Origin: Thermophilibacter immobilis
GTDB lineage: Bacteria > Actinomycetota > Coriobacteriia > Coriobacteriales > Atopobiaceae
Direction of reading: 5' to 3'
DNA: 64,000 nt
Assembly (NCBI RefSeq): GCF_015277515.1
Contig: NZ_CP063767.1
Coordinates: 1,116,001 to 1,180,000, forward strand
Shown here: piece by piece, positions 27,822 through 35,994 of the stretch
Position numbering within the stretch: position 1 is the stretch's first letter
Layout: each line of letters opens with the position of its first letter
Position numbers and translations under genes: made by a program
Notes under the pieces: model-generated
Seen by the model: only the letters and a program-made list of their open reading frames with translations
The model's database searches: none
Told to the model about the DNA's origin: nothing

Positions 27822-28646
27822 CTACCGTGCGGCATCGATGCGGGCGACGAGTCCGTTGGCCCACGCGATGGCTTCCGCGAGGTCCTGCAGCACGCCGAGC
27901 CCCTCCGCCTGGGCGGCGTAGAGCTCGTCCCAGCCCTCTCCGGAGACGACCCTGGGCGGCCATTGCTGGGCCTTCCGGTAGGCGAAGAGCCTCACGCAGA
28001 CCCGCCTCGTGCGCGCCAGGTCCACGTCGGCGTTGCCCATGATGAGCTGGAGGTCAACGAGGTCGCGCACGCGGTCGCCGCCGCTCGTGAGCCCGTGTAG
28101 CTTCTGGGCCACCTGGTAGCAGAGGTCCATGAGGGCCACGTCCCCGACGGCGGGGAACCCGAGCCTCTCGAGGGCGTCCGACGCCTCGACCTGGCTGGTC
28201 GCGTCGGCCCGCTCGGCGTCACCAATCTCGTCGAACCCCACCTCTAGGGGCACCGTGCACCAGGGCTTTCCCAGGTAGGAGAGCTTCACGTCGAAGGGAC
28301 GCATCACGTACTCGCCGGGGATGCCCGGTGGCGCGGCGGGCTCGCGTCGCACGACGCGGCCGGTGAAGCCCTCCCATCCGGCGGCGAGCGCCTCGGACAG
28401 CCTCGCAGCGTACTCGTCCGGGTCGCTCGCCGTGGCGGTGTCGAGGTCGGTCGTGTAGCGCGTGGCCCCGGACCCGAAGCGCATCCTGACGGCGCTTCCG
28501 CCCTTCACCACGCCGTCGGGCAGCATCTGTGCCACTATCGCGTTCGCCACGAGGGTGCGCATGCGCACGTAGCCGTCGGCGGTGCCGCCGGAGGCCCTCC
28601 GGATGGCGTCGTCCAGGTGCCTCATGCTGTTCGGGCGCCTAGGCAT
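27822..28646 (-). CDS. AbiEii/AbiGii-family nucleotidyltransferase toxin
   Basis: The 274-residue protein has the nucleotidyltransferase motifs of the AbiEii family: KGGSAVRMRFG followed by RYTTDLDTA (metal-binding Asp pair), a mid-protein FDVKLSYLG and a C-terminal KLHGLTSGGDRVRDLVDL segment. In type IV toxin-antitoxin systems this toxin modifies a cellular target and can abort phage infection. GGAGGT lies eight bases before ATG 28646; the start overlaps the antitoxin stop by 8 bp. It lies close to the integrase end of the island, a common place for defence cargo. Confidence 0.9.
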   Translation of the reverse strand: MPRRPNSMRHLDDAIRRASGGTADGYVRMRTLVANAIVAQMLPDGVVKGGSAVRMRFGSGATRYTTDLDTATASDPDEYAARLSEALAAGWEGFTGRVVRREPAAPPGIPGEYVMRPFDVKLSYLGKPWCTVPLEVGFDEIGDAERADATSQVEASDALERLGFPAVGDVALMDLCYQVAQKLHGLTSGGDRVRDLVDLQLIMGNADVDLARTRRVCVRLFAYRKAQQWPPRVVSGEGWDELYAAQAEGLGVLQDLAEAIAWANGLVARIDAAR

Positions 28647-29172
28647 GGGCGCCCACCTCCCCCTCGATCTCCGCAAGCTCGGCCGGCGTGACGTAGCCCC
28701 TCCGCTCCGCCTCGCGCGCCGCGTCGACGGCGCGGAGGGGTCCCAGGGTCCTCGTCGCCTCGCGGATCGCGTCGGCAGCCTTCTGGCAGGCTATGCCCTC
28801 GTACAGCGTGACCCTGTCCGGGTGCCTCCGCCAGACGAGCCTCACGCCCTCGCCGAGGCTGCGCCTGGTCCTCCTGGGCGTCGCCACCCGGATTGCGCGC
28901 GGGTCGGTGGGGCAGAGCCCGAGGAGCGCCACCACGGACTCGCCGTAGAGGTAGGCGCCCTCGCCCGCGGCCCTCACGGCGATCGCGTAGGGGGCCTGCT
29001 CCTGGTAGGGCCACACGGGCACTCGGTAGACGCCCCTGGCCACGCGCTCGAGCCTGCCGCGCGCCGCGTACTGCACCACCTCCGCGTCGGAGGCGCCGAG
29101 CGCCCTCGCGTCCGCGGACGTCACGAGGCCGTAGTCGTCGGCCGCCCCGTATATGTCATCTATCTTAGCCAT
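28639..29172 (-). CDS. AbiEi-family antitoxin
   Basis: The 177-residue product starts with a winged HTH: LVTSADARALGASDAEVVQYAARGRLERVARGVYRVP in order, the AbiEi_4-type antitoxin domain. A C-terminal domain ends near AELAEIEGE. Antitoxins of this family repress their own promoter and neutralise the nucleotidyltransferase toxin. ATG 29172 has no ribosome site but sits 7 bases after a TATACT box, so the mRNA is probably leaderless; the frame stays open 27 codons upstream. It precedes and overlaps the toxin gene. Confidence 0.85.
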   Translation of the reverse strand: MAKIDDIYGAADDYGLVTSADARALGASDAEVVQYAARGRLERVARGVYRVPVWPYQEQAPYAIAVRAAGEGAYLYGESVVALLGLCPTDPRAIRVATPRRTRRSLGEGVRLVWRRHPDRVTLYEGIACQKAADAIREATRTLGPLRAVDAAREAERRGYVTPAELAEIEGEVGAHA

Positions 29173-29178
29173 GGCAAT

Positions 29179-29208
29179 AGTATAGCGAAGACACTCTACA
29201 TTTGACAC
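29179..29208 (-). promoter_or_regulatory. Promoter of the AbiE-type operon, leaderless
   Basis: On the minus strand a GTGTCA -35-like box (29203-29208) and TATACT -10 box (29179-29184) are 18 bp apart. Normal spacing puts the transcript start on the A of ATG 29172. Confidence 0.55.
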
Positions 29209-29364
29209 ATCCTCAATCGAACGCTCCATAATGCAATCCTCCAAAGTCGCCATCGGCGTTCCGTTCGCCCCAGAGTGTGCGTCCGCACGCGCTGCGGCAA
29301 CCGGACTCTCTTCCGCCCCGAATCCGCTTCAGATGCTTCGATGGGTGCCGTCTGCACCCCGTTC

Positions 29365-30603
29365 CTACGAGAGCCCCGCGGACATGATCCTGCCCATGAG
29401 GTCCATGCCGGCCTTCTTGCTGTCTGCGAGCGCGTCGGCGTAGACGTTCAAGGTCATCGCGGCGTTGGAGTGGCCGAGGATGGCGCTCACGGTCTTCACG
29501 TCCACGCCGGAGCCGATCGCCATCGTCGCGAAGGTGTGCCTGAGGTCGTGGAACCTCGGCGGCTCGCCCTGGGAGCCCACGAGCCTCGCCACCCGCACGA
29601 ACGCCCGCCACTCCTGCCCCAGCGCCATCGGGCTCTTCCAGGCGCCGGTGACGGCGCTGCCCACGACGAAGAGCCCCTCGTCCCAGTCGAGGCCCATCGC
29701 CTCGCGCTCGCCGTGCATGGCGCGCGCCCTCGCCTCAAGTACGCGTGCGAGCTCGTCGCCGTAGGGGATGGTCCTGGACGAGCTCCTGGTCTTCGGCGTG
29801 GAGAGCGCGAAGGTGCCGTTCGCCCTCGTGAGCGCGTGCGAGACCCGGATCTTGCGCGACACGCGGTCGACATCCTGCCACCTGAGGGCGCATATCTCGC
29901 CCTGCCTCATCCCCGTCATGAGCGCGAGGAGCACGGCCGTGGAGAACGGGTCGGCGACGCTCCCGAGCGTCTGGTTGAGCTGCCGGACGCTCGTGGCGTC
30001 GAGGGAGTTTATCGGCTTCGTGGGCCTCTTCGGAGCATCGACGAGGTCGAAGGGGTTCGAAGGGATGTCGCCCAGCCTGCGCGCCCTGATGAATGCGGTC
30101 TTGAGCAGCACGTGGGTGTGGGAGACGGTGTTGCCGCCGTAGCCGTCCTGCACCATGTCGCGTTCGAACTCCTGGATCTGCCTCGCGGTGACCTGCCCCA
30201 CGGGGGTCTTGCCGAGCTCGGTGCCCAGGAGGTGCTTCGCGTACCAGCGGTAGCCGTCCGCCGTGGAGGCGAGGATGTTGCCGGTGGACTCCTTCATGTC
30301 TATGTAGTCGAGGACGTAGCGGTATACCGGCGTCTCGCAGGAGACGGTGCCGGAGAGCTCCTCGTCCTTTCGGACCTCCTCGTCGCGCCACTCCCTGAGG
30401 AAGTCCTCGGCGGCGCCCTTCCCGCGGTTGTCCCTGGTGACCTTCCCGGTCTTCCTGCTCACTCTGTCGGGATAGCAGGCGACGGGGGTGTTGCGCGTCA
30501 TCCTCCTCTGCCTGCCGTCGTCGTCCTGCCAGCTGATTGCGGCCCTCCAGTGGCCGGACCTCTCGTCCTTGAAGACGAACCCGTTGCTCAGATTCCTCGG
30601 CAT
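29365..30603 (-). CDS. Tyrosine recombinase (phage-type integrase)
   Basis: The 412-residue product has an N-terminal arm-binding region (GHWRAAISWQDDDGRQRR), a SAM-like core-binding domain (about 100-190) and the catalytic domain with Arg in TGMRQGE, the HxxR box HDLRHTF, His in ILGHSN and the nucleophile Tyr in NVYAD. The residues are intact. The gene lies next to attR, reading inward, and is the enzyme expected to integrate the island into tRNA-Pro. GATGGGGG precedes the ATG. Confidence 0.95.
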   Translation of the reverse strand: MPRNLSNGFVFKDERSGHWRAAISWQDDDGRQRRMTRNTPVACYPDRVSRKTGKVTRDNRGKGAAEDFLREWRDEEVRKDEELSGTVSCETPVYRYVLDYIDMKESTGNILASTADGYRWYAKHLLGTELGKTPVGQVTARQIQEFERDMVQDGYGGNTVSHTHVLLKTAFIRARRLGDIPSNPFDLVDAPKRPTKPINSLDATSVRQLNQTLGSVADPFSTAVLLALMTGMRQGEICALRWQDVDRVSRKIRVSHALTRANGTFALSTPKTRSSSRTIPYGDELARVLEARARAMHGEREAMGLDWDEGLFVVGSAVTGAWKSPMALGQEWRAFVRVARLVGSQGEPPRFHDLRHTFATMAIGSGVDVKTVSAILGHSNAAMTLNVYADALADSKKAGMDLMGRIMSAGLS

Positions 30604-30652
30604 CGTGCCCCCATCAACGTTTGAACCTTTGATGCGCCTGCCCGCGCGCGTC

Positions 30653-30702
30653 GCAGTACGTGCAGTACGTGGATAGTACGTGGCGTACTATTTGCGTACT
30701 GC
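30653..30702. promoter_or_regulatory. Integrase arm-type binding sites, right end
   Basis: Five AGTACG/CGTACT boxes occur within 50 bp: three in one orientation (30653, 30662, 30674) and two in the other (30684, 30695). The stretch 30684-30702 matches the left-end 10202-10220 in 18 of 19 bases. Confidence 0.65.
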
Positions 30703-30831
30703 GGACGACTTTACATGACGGGGGCTGTGGTCGCCTCATGTTCGCCAAGGTCAGCAAATGCCCAGTTAAACAGCACAATTTGTGGAAGTGGTGTCCTCTG
30801 GTGTCTATTGACATTCATCAAGGATTGCGCC

Positions 30832-30876
30832 CTGGGGGTCAAGGGGTCGCTGGTTCGAATCCAGTCCACCCGACCA
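30832..30876 (+). repeat. attR: right 45-bp attachment-site repeat
   Basis: This is an exact copy of the tRNA-Pro 3' end (10099-10143), including the encoded CCA, without the 5' half. It is the displaced original 3' end of the tRNA gene and marks the right edge of the island. Confidence 0.93.
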
Positions 30877-30885
30877 GATATGAGG

Positions 30886-30917
30886 GGTCGTCGGCAGTGT
30901 GCCGACGACCTTTTTTT
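30886..30917 (+). terminator. Original terminator of tRNA-Pro, now displaced
   Basis: An 11-bp stem (30886-30896 and 30900-30910) with a 3-base loop is followed by seven T. It lies 9 bases beyond the tRNA fragment, as expected for the pre-insertion tRNA terminator. Confidence 0.88.
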
Positions 30918-31005
30918 GCGCCGCGGTGGTCACGCTACGGTCCCCCGTCGCGCCTCCTTGTTGTCCCCTGCTGGGATTCTTCGTGAGGATTGGGCCCTCG
31001 CGAGA

Positions 31006-31132
31006 ATTGGGGCAGTTTTTGATGTAAAACGACCTCACGCGGCCACCAGAGGAGCCTGTCCTTCTCGCCAACTGGGAAAACGCTGACAAGAACTTGACTT
31101 TCTCGGCAACAATGTCAAAGATGCTCCCCAAT
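31006..31132. repeat. Palindromic repeat element, copy 1
   Basis: This 127-bp element starts ATTGGGGCAGTTTTTGATGT and ends with a near-complement of the same sequence (31112-31132). The interior differs from copy 2 but shares short blocks such as CTTCTCGCCA. It lies between the displaced tRNA terminator and the promoter of the iminopeptidase gene. Confidence 0.6.
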
Positions 31133-31172
31133 CCTGACGTGGAGCTCAATCGCCGATCGCGCGCAAGCTCGC

Positions 31173-31181
31173 TGGTATACT
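31173..31181 (+). promoter_or_regulatory. Extended -10 promoter of the iminopeptidase gene
   Basis: TGG-TATACT is an extended -10 element 34 bp before the ATG. No clear -35 box is seen. Confidence 0.5.
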
Positions 31182-31214
31182 GGGGCAACTTCCGGCTTCC
31201 AGGTAAGGAGCATC

Positions 31215-32102
31215 ATGGCCAAGATCACAGAGGGCAGCGTCGCGTTCAGGGGCTATCAGACCCACTACTGCATCGTCGGCGAGAATGACCCCGGCAGGCT
31301 GCCTCTGCTCGTCCTCAACGGCGGGCCCGGCATGCCGCACGACTACATGGAGAGCCTGGACCCGCTGGCCGAGGGCGGCAGGCAGGTCATCTACTACGAC
31401 CAGATCGGCTGCGGCAGGTCCACGGTGCCCGAGGGCGCCCTGCGCTACGACGCGCAGCTGTTCGTGGAGGAGCTCAAGGTCGTTCGCGAGACCCTGGGCC
31501 TCGAGCGTCTCCACATCCTCGGACAGTCGTGGGGCACCGTCCTGATGCTCCTCTACCTGCTGCAAGAGAAGCCCGTGGGCGTCGCCTCCATCGTCGTCTC
31601 CTCCGGGCTTCCGAGCGCCAAGCTCTGGATCAGGGAGGCCGGCAAGCTCAAGGGCCTGCTTCCGCCCGAGATGCGCGCGGCCCTCGACGAGGCCGACCGG
31701 ACCGGCGACTACGACTCCTCCGCAGCCCAGGCCGCCGGTGACGAGTTCTATCGCCGCCACGTCTGCTCGCTGGACCCCAAGGACTGGCCCGAAAGCGTCA
31801 AGAGGAGCTTCTCGCAGACGGGCCCCGCTTACCAGGAGATGCAGGGCGCGAGCGAGTTCGTGTTCACCGGCAACCTCAGGACCTACGACGTCGAGGACCA
31901 GCTGAAGGACGTCACCCAGCCAGCCCTGGTCATCTCCGGCGAGTTCGACGAGTGCACCCCGCTCATCGCCAAGGAGTTCTACGACCGCCTGCCCAACGCC
32001 GAGGAGTGGCTGCTCATCGAGGACGGTACGCACCTGTGCAACGTCGAGTTCCCCGACCTCTACAACGAGACCGTCGAGCGGTTCGTCACCCGCCACGAGT
32101 AG
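31215..32102 (+). CDS. pip: Proline iminopeptidase (S33 alpha/beta hydrolase)
   Basis: The 295-residue cytoplasmic serine peptidase removes N-terminal proline. Visible are the oxyanion segment NGGPGMPHDY (most family members have HGGPG), nucleophile GQSWG (Ser105), Asp in SGEFDECTP and His in DGTHLCN. AAGGAG lies just before the ATG. It is monocistronic, between two related palindromic elements, and is the first core gene after the island. Other S33 activities on small amides are possible. Confidence 0.85.
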   Translation: MAKITEGSVAFRGYQTHYCIVGENDPGRLPLLVLNGGPGMPHDYMESLDPLAEGGRQVIYYDQIGCGRSTVPEGALRYDAQLFVEELKVVRETLGLERLHILGQSWGTVLMLLYLLQEKPVGVASIVVSSGLPSAKLWIREAGKLKGLLPPEMRAALDEADRTGDYDSSAAQAAGDEFYRRHVCSLDPKDWPESVKRSFSQTGPAYQEMQGASEFVFTGNLRTYDVEDQLKDVTQPALVISGEFDECTPLIAKEFYDRLPNAEEWLLIEDGTHLCNVEFPDLYNETVERFVTRHE

Positions 32103-32150
32103 GGGCGGCTTTCGCTTCGTCGCGTTTCTCGACCCTCGCTTCTCGGCTCT

Positions 32151-32278
32151 TGCCGATTGGGGCTACTTCTTGATGTGATACAGGCTCAAGGCGAGATTCG
32201 CGGCCTTCTCGTCTGACAAAAGGCCTGTTGGGCGCTGGCGAGAAGGCCATGAGCATCAAAAAAGTGCCCCAATCGGCG
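32151..32278. repeat. Palindromic repeat element, copy 2
   Basis: This 128-bp element has ends TGCCGATTGGGG and CCCCAATCGGCG, each followed inward by an ACTTCTTGATG-like block. It lies between two convergent genes and may also act as a terminator. Copy 1 is at 31006-31132. Confidence 0.6.
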
Positions 32279-32340
32279 AGGGGATCCGCAACGGGGTCCA
32301 CGACGGGAAGGACCTCTGAGGGCAAGCCGAAGAGGAAAGC

Positions 32341-32898
32341 CTACGCCAGGGCGCCCTCGAGCTCGGCCACCGTGCAGATCGCGGAGCCGTAGCACCTCTC
32401 GCAGTGCTCGAGCGCGAAGTCCTGCGTGCCGCAGAGGAAGGTCATCGTGGCGTCGGAGACCACGACGGAGGCGTAGTTGTTGAAGAAGGCATCGGCCAGG
32501 GTGTGCAGGACGCAGATGTTGGTGTCGGCGCCCACGGCGATGACGGTCCTTGTGCCCAGCTCTCGCAGGGTAAGGTCGAGGTCGGTCTGGAAGAAGCCCG
32601 AGTAGCGACGCTTGGGGATCACGAGGTCGCCCTGCCCCACCTCGATCTCGCCGAAGATGCGCGTGCGGCCCGCGATGCCGTGCTCGCCCCAGAGATCGAG
32701 CTCGTGGTCAAGCCCCCTGACATGCTCGTCGTTGCAGAAGATGACGGGAACGCCCGCCCGGTGGCAGGCTGCCACGGTGCGCGCGACCTGGGCGCGATAG
32801 GCCCTCGTGGCCGTGTCCGGGTCGTAGACCCTATCGTCGTCGACGGCCTCGATCGCATCGATGACCAGAAGGGCGCAGACGTCCCTGTCCAGCTGCAT
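32341..32898 (-). CDS. Isochorismatase-like cysteine hydrolase
   Basis: The 185-residue protein has the Asp-Lys-Cys triad of the isochorismatase superfamily: Asp14 in LVIDAIEA, Lys96 in VIPKRRYSGF and Cys129 in ADTNICVLHT. Nicotinamidases and ureidohydrolases share the fold; the GFFQTDLD segment resembles the general cysteine hydrolase group. GAGGAGG precedes ATG 32898. It stands alone between a convergent and a divergent gene; its substrate is not evident. Confidence 0.85.
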   Translation of the reverse strand: MQLDRDVCALLVIDAIEAVDDDRVYDPDTATRAYRAQVARTVAACHRAGVPVIFCNDEHVRGLDHELDLWGEHGIAGRTRIFGEIEVGQGDLVIPKRRYSGFFQTDLDLTLRELGTRTVIAVGADTNICVLHTLADAFFNNYASVVVSDATMTFLCGTQDFALEHCERCYGSAICTVAELEGALA

Positions 32899-32974
32899 GG
32901 CTTCCTCCTCGCTTGATGTGGTTCCATGGTAGCCTGAGTGGGCACGCACCCAAGACGAGAGCGAGGCCGTAGCC

Positions 32975-33286
32975 GTGGATTCCCTTTTCGAGCGCACCTA
33001 CGAGGTGGTCAGGCAGGTCCCCGAGGGACGGGTCGCGTCCTACGGGCAGGTGGCCCGCATGCTCGGCGAGCCAAGAAAGGCGCGCTTCGTGGGCTTCGCC
33101 CTGCACGCGAGCCCCGGCATGGCCGGGGGCGTCCCCTGCCACCGCGTGGTCTTCAAGGATGGCTCGCTCGCGCCCGGCTTCGCCTTCGGCGGGCCGGACG
33201 AGCAGCGCCGCCTGCTCGAGGGCGAGGGCGTGAGCTTTCTGCCGAACGGACGAGTGGACATGGATCGCTGCGCCTGGGAGGCGTGA
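32975..33286 (+). CDS. Short MGMT-family protein with active-site cysteine
   Basis: The 103-residue product is the DNA-binding/methyltransferase domain only (VPEGRVASYGQVARMLG helix region) with the PCHRV active-site motif (Cys55). Alkyltransferase-like proteins of this size usually have Trp or Ala in place of that Cys, whereas full MGMTs carry an extra N-terminal domain. It could therefore be a minimal methyltransferase that repairs O6-alkylguanine, or an ATL. The GTG start at 32975 follows GCGAGG. Confidence 0.8.
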   Translation: MDSLFERTYEVVRQVPEGRVASYGQVARMLGEPRKARFVGFALHASPGMAGGVPCHRVVFKDGSLAPGFAFGGPDEQRRLLEGEGVSFLPNGRVDMDRCAWEA

Positions 33287-33319
33287 GGAAGCCCCTGCCG
33301 CGTGCATCGCGCCCCCCTC

Positions 33320-35122
33320 CTACTCGATGCCGAGCTCGTCGGAGAGCTCGAGCCACTCGGACTCGAGGTCGTCTATCTCGGACAGGGCGCGGTCGAGCTC
33401 GGCCTGGGCGTCCATGAGGGCCGCGTAGTCCGTCGCGGAAACCTCCGCCATCCTCGCGCGCAGCTCGTCGGGCGCTCCCTGGACCTTCTCGAGCCTGCGG
33501 CCCACGGCGTCGAAGCGCTTCTTGAGCTCGCGGCGCTCGACGTTGGTGAGGCCGGACGGCTTCGGGGTCGCGCCCGCGTGTGGTGCGGAGACGGGCCTCT
33601 CGTCGGCGCCCTCCGCATACTCCTCGAGCAGCCGCAGGTACTCGTCCACGCCGCCGGGCACGTGGCGCACCCGGCCGTCCACGAGGGCGAACTGGTCGTC
33701 GGTCACGCGCTCCATGAGGTAGCGGTCGTGGCTCACCAGCAGCAGCGTCCCGGGCCAGCCGTCGAGCAGGTCCTCCATGACGGCGAGCATGTCCGTGTCC
33801 AGGTCGTTTCCCGGCTCGTCGAGGACGAGCACGTTGGGCTCGTCGAGGATCACGCAGAGCAGGGCCAGGCGGCGGCGCTGGCCACCGGACAGGTCGCGCA
33901 CGAAGCTCTGGAGCTCGCGCTGCTCGAAGCCGAGGCCCTCTGCGAGCTGCGTAGGGCTCTGCTCCTTGCCGCCCACGACGTAGCTGCGCCTGTAGCGCGC
34001 GAGAACCTCCAGGACGCGCCAGTCCTCCTTCTGGGAGAGGGCGTCGAGATGCTGCGACATCCACCCGAAGCGCACCGAGGCCCCGATCTTGACCGTGCCC
34101 GCGGTGGGAGCCAGGCGTCCCGTCATGAGGCGCAGCAGCGTGGACTTTCCGGCCCCGTTGGCGCCGAGGATGCCGTAGCGGTCCCCGGGCCCGATGAGCC
34201 AGTCGAGGCCCTCCACGATCGGCGTGGCGTCCGGGTAGGCGAACGTCACGCGGTCCATCTCGATGACCTGCTTGCCCAGCCGGCTCACGGCGAGGCGCCT
34301 GAGCTCGAGCGGGTTTCTCAGCGGCGGGTCGTTCGCGATGAGGGCACGGGCGGCGTCGATACGGAACTTCGGCTTGCTCGAGCGGGCCTGGGCGCCGTGG
34401 GAGAGCCAGTTGAGCTCCTTGCGTAGGGTGTTCTGGCGGCGCTCCTCGGTGGCGGCCGCCTGACAGTCACGCTCGACGCGCTGCTGCACGTAGGCGGAGT
34501 AGCCGCCCTCGAACGGCTCGATCCGACGGTCGTGGACCTCCCACATGCGCTCGCAGACCTCGTCCAGAAACCAGCGGTCATGGGTGACCACGATGAGGGC
34601 GCCCTGGCCCTCGGGCCAGCGGGTGCGCAGATGGTCGGCGAGCCACTCGATCGCGCGCAGGTCGAGGTGGTTGGTGGGCTCGTCCATGAGCAGGACGTCG
34701 TAGTCGCCCGCGAGCAGGCGTGCCAGGTCGCAGCGGCGGCGCTGACCGCCGGAGAGCTCGCCCACCGGCGCGTCCCAGTCGAGGTCGCCGATGAGCTCGT
34801 CCACGATGCGGCGGATGCGCGCGTCGGAGGCCCAGACGTAGTCGGGCACGTCACCCACCACGGCACGGCCCACGGTCGAGTCGTCGTCGAGGGAGTCGCC
34901 CTGGCCGAGACAGCCCACGGTGAGGTTGCCGCGCCAGGTGACCGAGCCCGCGTCCGGCTCGAGGAGGTGCCCCGCGATGCGCAGCAGCGTCGACTTGCCG
35001 TCGCCGTTTCTGCCCACCACGCCGATGCGGTCGCCCTCGTCGATGCCCATGGACTGGTCAACCAGGACGGGCTTGCCGGGCCACTCGTGGCTCACGCGCT
35101 CGAGCCCGATGAGGATGCCCAC
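33320..35122 (-). CDS. ABC-F family ATPase with C-terminal coiled coil (Uup-like)
   Basis: The 600-residue cytoplasmic protein has two ABC ATPase domains (Walker A GRNGDGKST near 38 and GANGAGKST near 320; signatures ELSGGQRRR and DLSGGQRRR), no membrane segments, and a C-terminal coiled coil (about 520-600) as in Uup. ABC-F proteins act on ribosomes or nucleic acids. The GTG start shares one base with the TAG stop of nfo (TAGTG), so translation is coupled. It is the last gene of a nine-gene minus-strand run. Confidence 0.88.
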   Translation of the reverse strand: MGILIGLERVSHEWPGKPVLVDQSMGIDEGDRIGVVGRNGDGKSTLLRIAGHLLEPDAGSVTWRGNLTVGCLGQGDSLDDDSTVGRAVVGDVPDYVWASDARIRRIVDELIGDLDWDAPVGELSGGQRRRCDLARLLAGDYDVLLMDEPTNHLDLRAIEWLADHLRTRWPEGQGALIVVTHDRWFLDEVCERMWEVHDRRIEPFEGGYSAYVQQRVERDCQAAATEERRQNTLRKELNWLSHGAQARSSKPKFRIDAARALIANDPPLRNPLELRRLAVSRLGKQVIEMDRVTFAYPDATPIVEGLDWLIGPGDRYGILGANGAGKSTLLRLMTGRLAPTAGTVKIGASVRFGWMSQHLDALSQKEDWRVLEVLARYRRSYVVGGKEQSPTQLAEGLGFEQRELQSFVRDLSGGQRRRLALLCVILDEPNVLVLDEPGNDLDTDMLAVMEDLLDGWPGTLLLVSHDRYLMERVTDDQFALVDGRVRHVPGGVDEYLRLLEEYAEGADERPVSAPHAGATPKPSGLTNVERRELKKRFDAVGRRLEKVQGAPDELRARMAEVSATDYAALMDAQAELDRALSEIDDLESEWLELSDELGIE

Positions 35123-35994
35123 TAGACCGCCTCCCCTGCCGCCATGCGGCGCAGAAGGGCGATCTCGGCCGCATAGCCCGCGAGGTCGTTGGGGGTCTCC
35201 AGGATCATGGGCAGGCCGGCCAGCCGCGGGCTGGTCATGACGGCCGCGAAGGTCGGGGTGCCAAGCGTGCCCAGGCCAATCTTCTCGTGGCGGTCCTTGT
35301 GGGCGCCCATGGGGTTCTTGGAGTCGTTCAGGTGCAGGGCGCGAAGGCGCCCGAGGCCGATCACGCGGTCGAACTCGTCGAGCACGCCGTCGAGGTCGGA
35401 GGCTATGTCGTAGCCCGCGTCAGAGACGTGGCAGGTGTCCAGGCACACGCCGAGAAGCTCGTCGTGGTCCGTGCCGTCGATGATGCGCGCGAGCTCCTCG
35501 AAGCTGCGCCCGACCTCGGTGCCCTTGCCCGCCATGGTCTCAAGCAGGACGGTCGTAGCCTGGCCGGGGTCCAGGACCTCGTTCAGGCCCTGGCAGATGA
35601 GGCGGATGCCCTCCTCGGCCCCCTGGCCAACGTGACTGCCGGGGTGGAAGTTGTAGTAGTTTCCCGGCAGGGACTCCAGGCGCTCGAGGTCGCCCGCCAT
35701 CGCGCGTCGCGCGAAGTCGATGGTCTCGGGCTTCTGGGAGCAGAGGTTCATCGTGTAGGGCGCGTGCGCGACGAGCCGGCCGAAGCCGTGCTCGGACATG
35801 AGGGCCCGAAGCCCGTCCACGTCTGCGGGGTCCAGGGCGCGCGCGTTGCCCCCGCGCGGGTTTCTCGTGAAGAAGGCGAAGGTGGTGGCACCGATGGAGA
35901 CCGCGTCGGCCCCCATGGCCGCGTAGCCGCGCGCCACGGAGAGGTGGCAGCCGAGCGTGGGCACCATAGGGGTCGTGAGGGTCGCGTCGCTCAT
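35122..35994 (-). CDS. nfo: Endonuclease IV (AP endonuclease)
   Basis: The 290-residue TIM-barrel enzyme cleaves abasic sites in base-excision repair. Zinc-binding family motifs are visible: VAHAPYTMNL, NFHPGSHVGQG, LLETMAG, GVCLDTCHVSDAGYD, LHLNDSKNPMGAHKDRHEKIG and ILETPND. Its ATG overlaps the coaBC stop (ATGA) and its stop overlaps the ABC-F start. Confidence 0.95.
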   Translation of the reverse strand: MSDATLTTPMVPTLGCHLSVARGYAAMGADAVSIGATTFAFFTRNPRGGNARALDPADVDGLRALMSEHGFGRLVAHAPYTMNLCSQKPETIDFARRAMAGDLERLESLPGNYYNFHPGSHVGQGAEEGIRLICQGLNEVLDPGQATTVLLETMAGKGTEVGRSFEELARIIDGTDHDELLGVCLDTCHVSDAGYDIASDLDGVLDEFDRVIGLGRLRALHLNDSKNPMGAHKDRHEKIGLGTLGTPTFAAVMTSPRLAGLPMILETPNDLAGYAAEIALLRRMAAGEAV

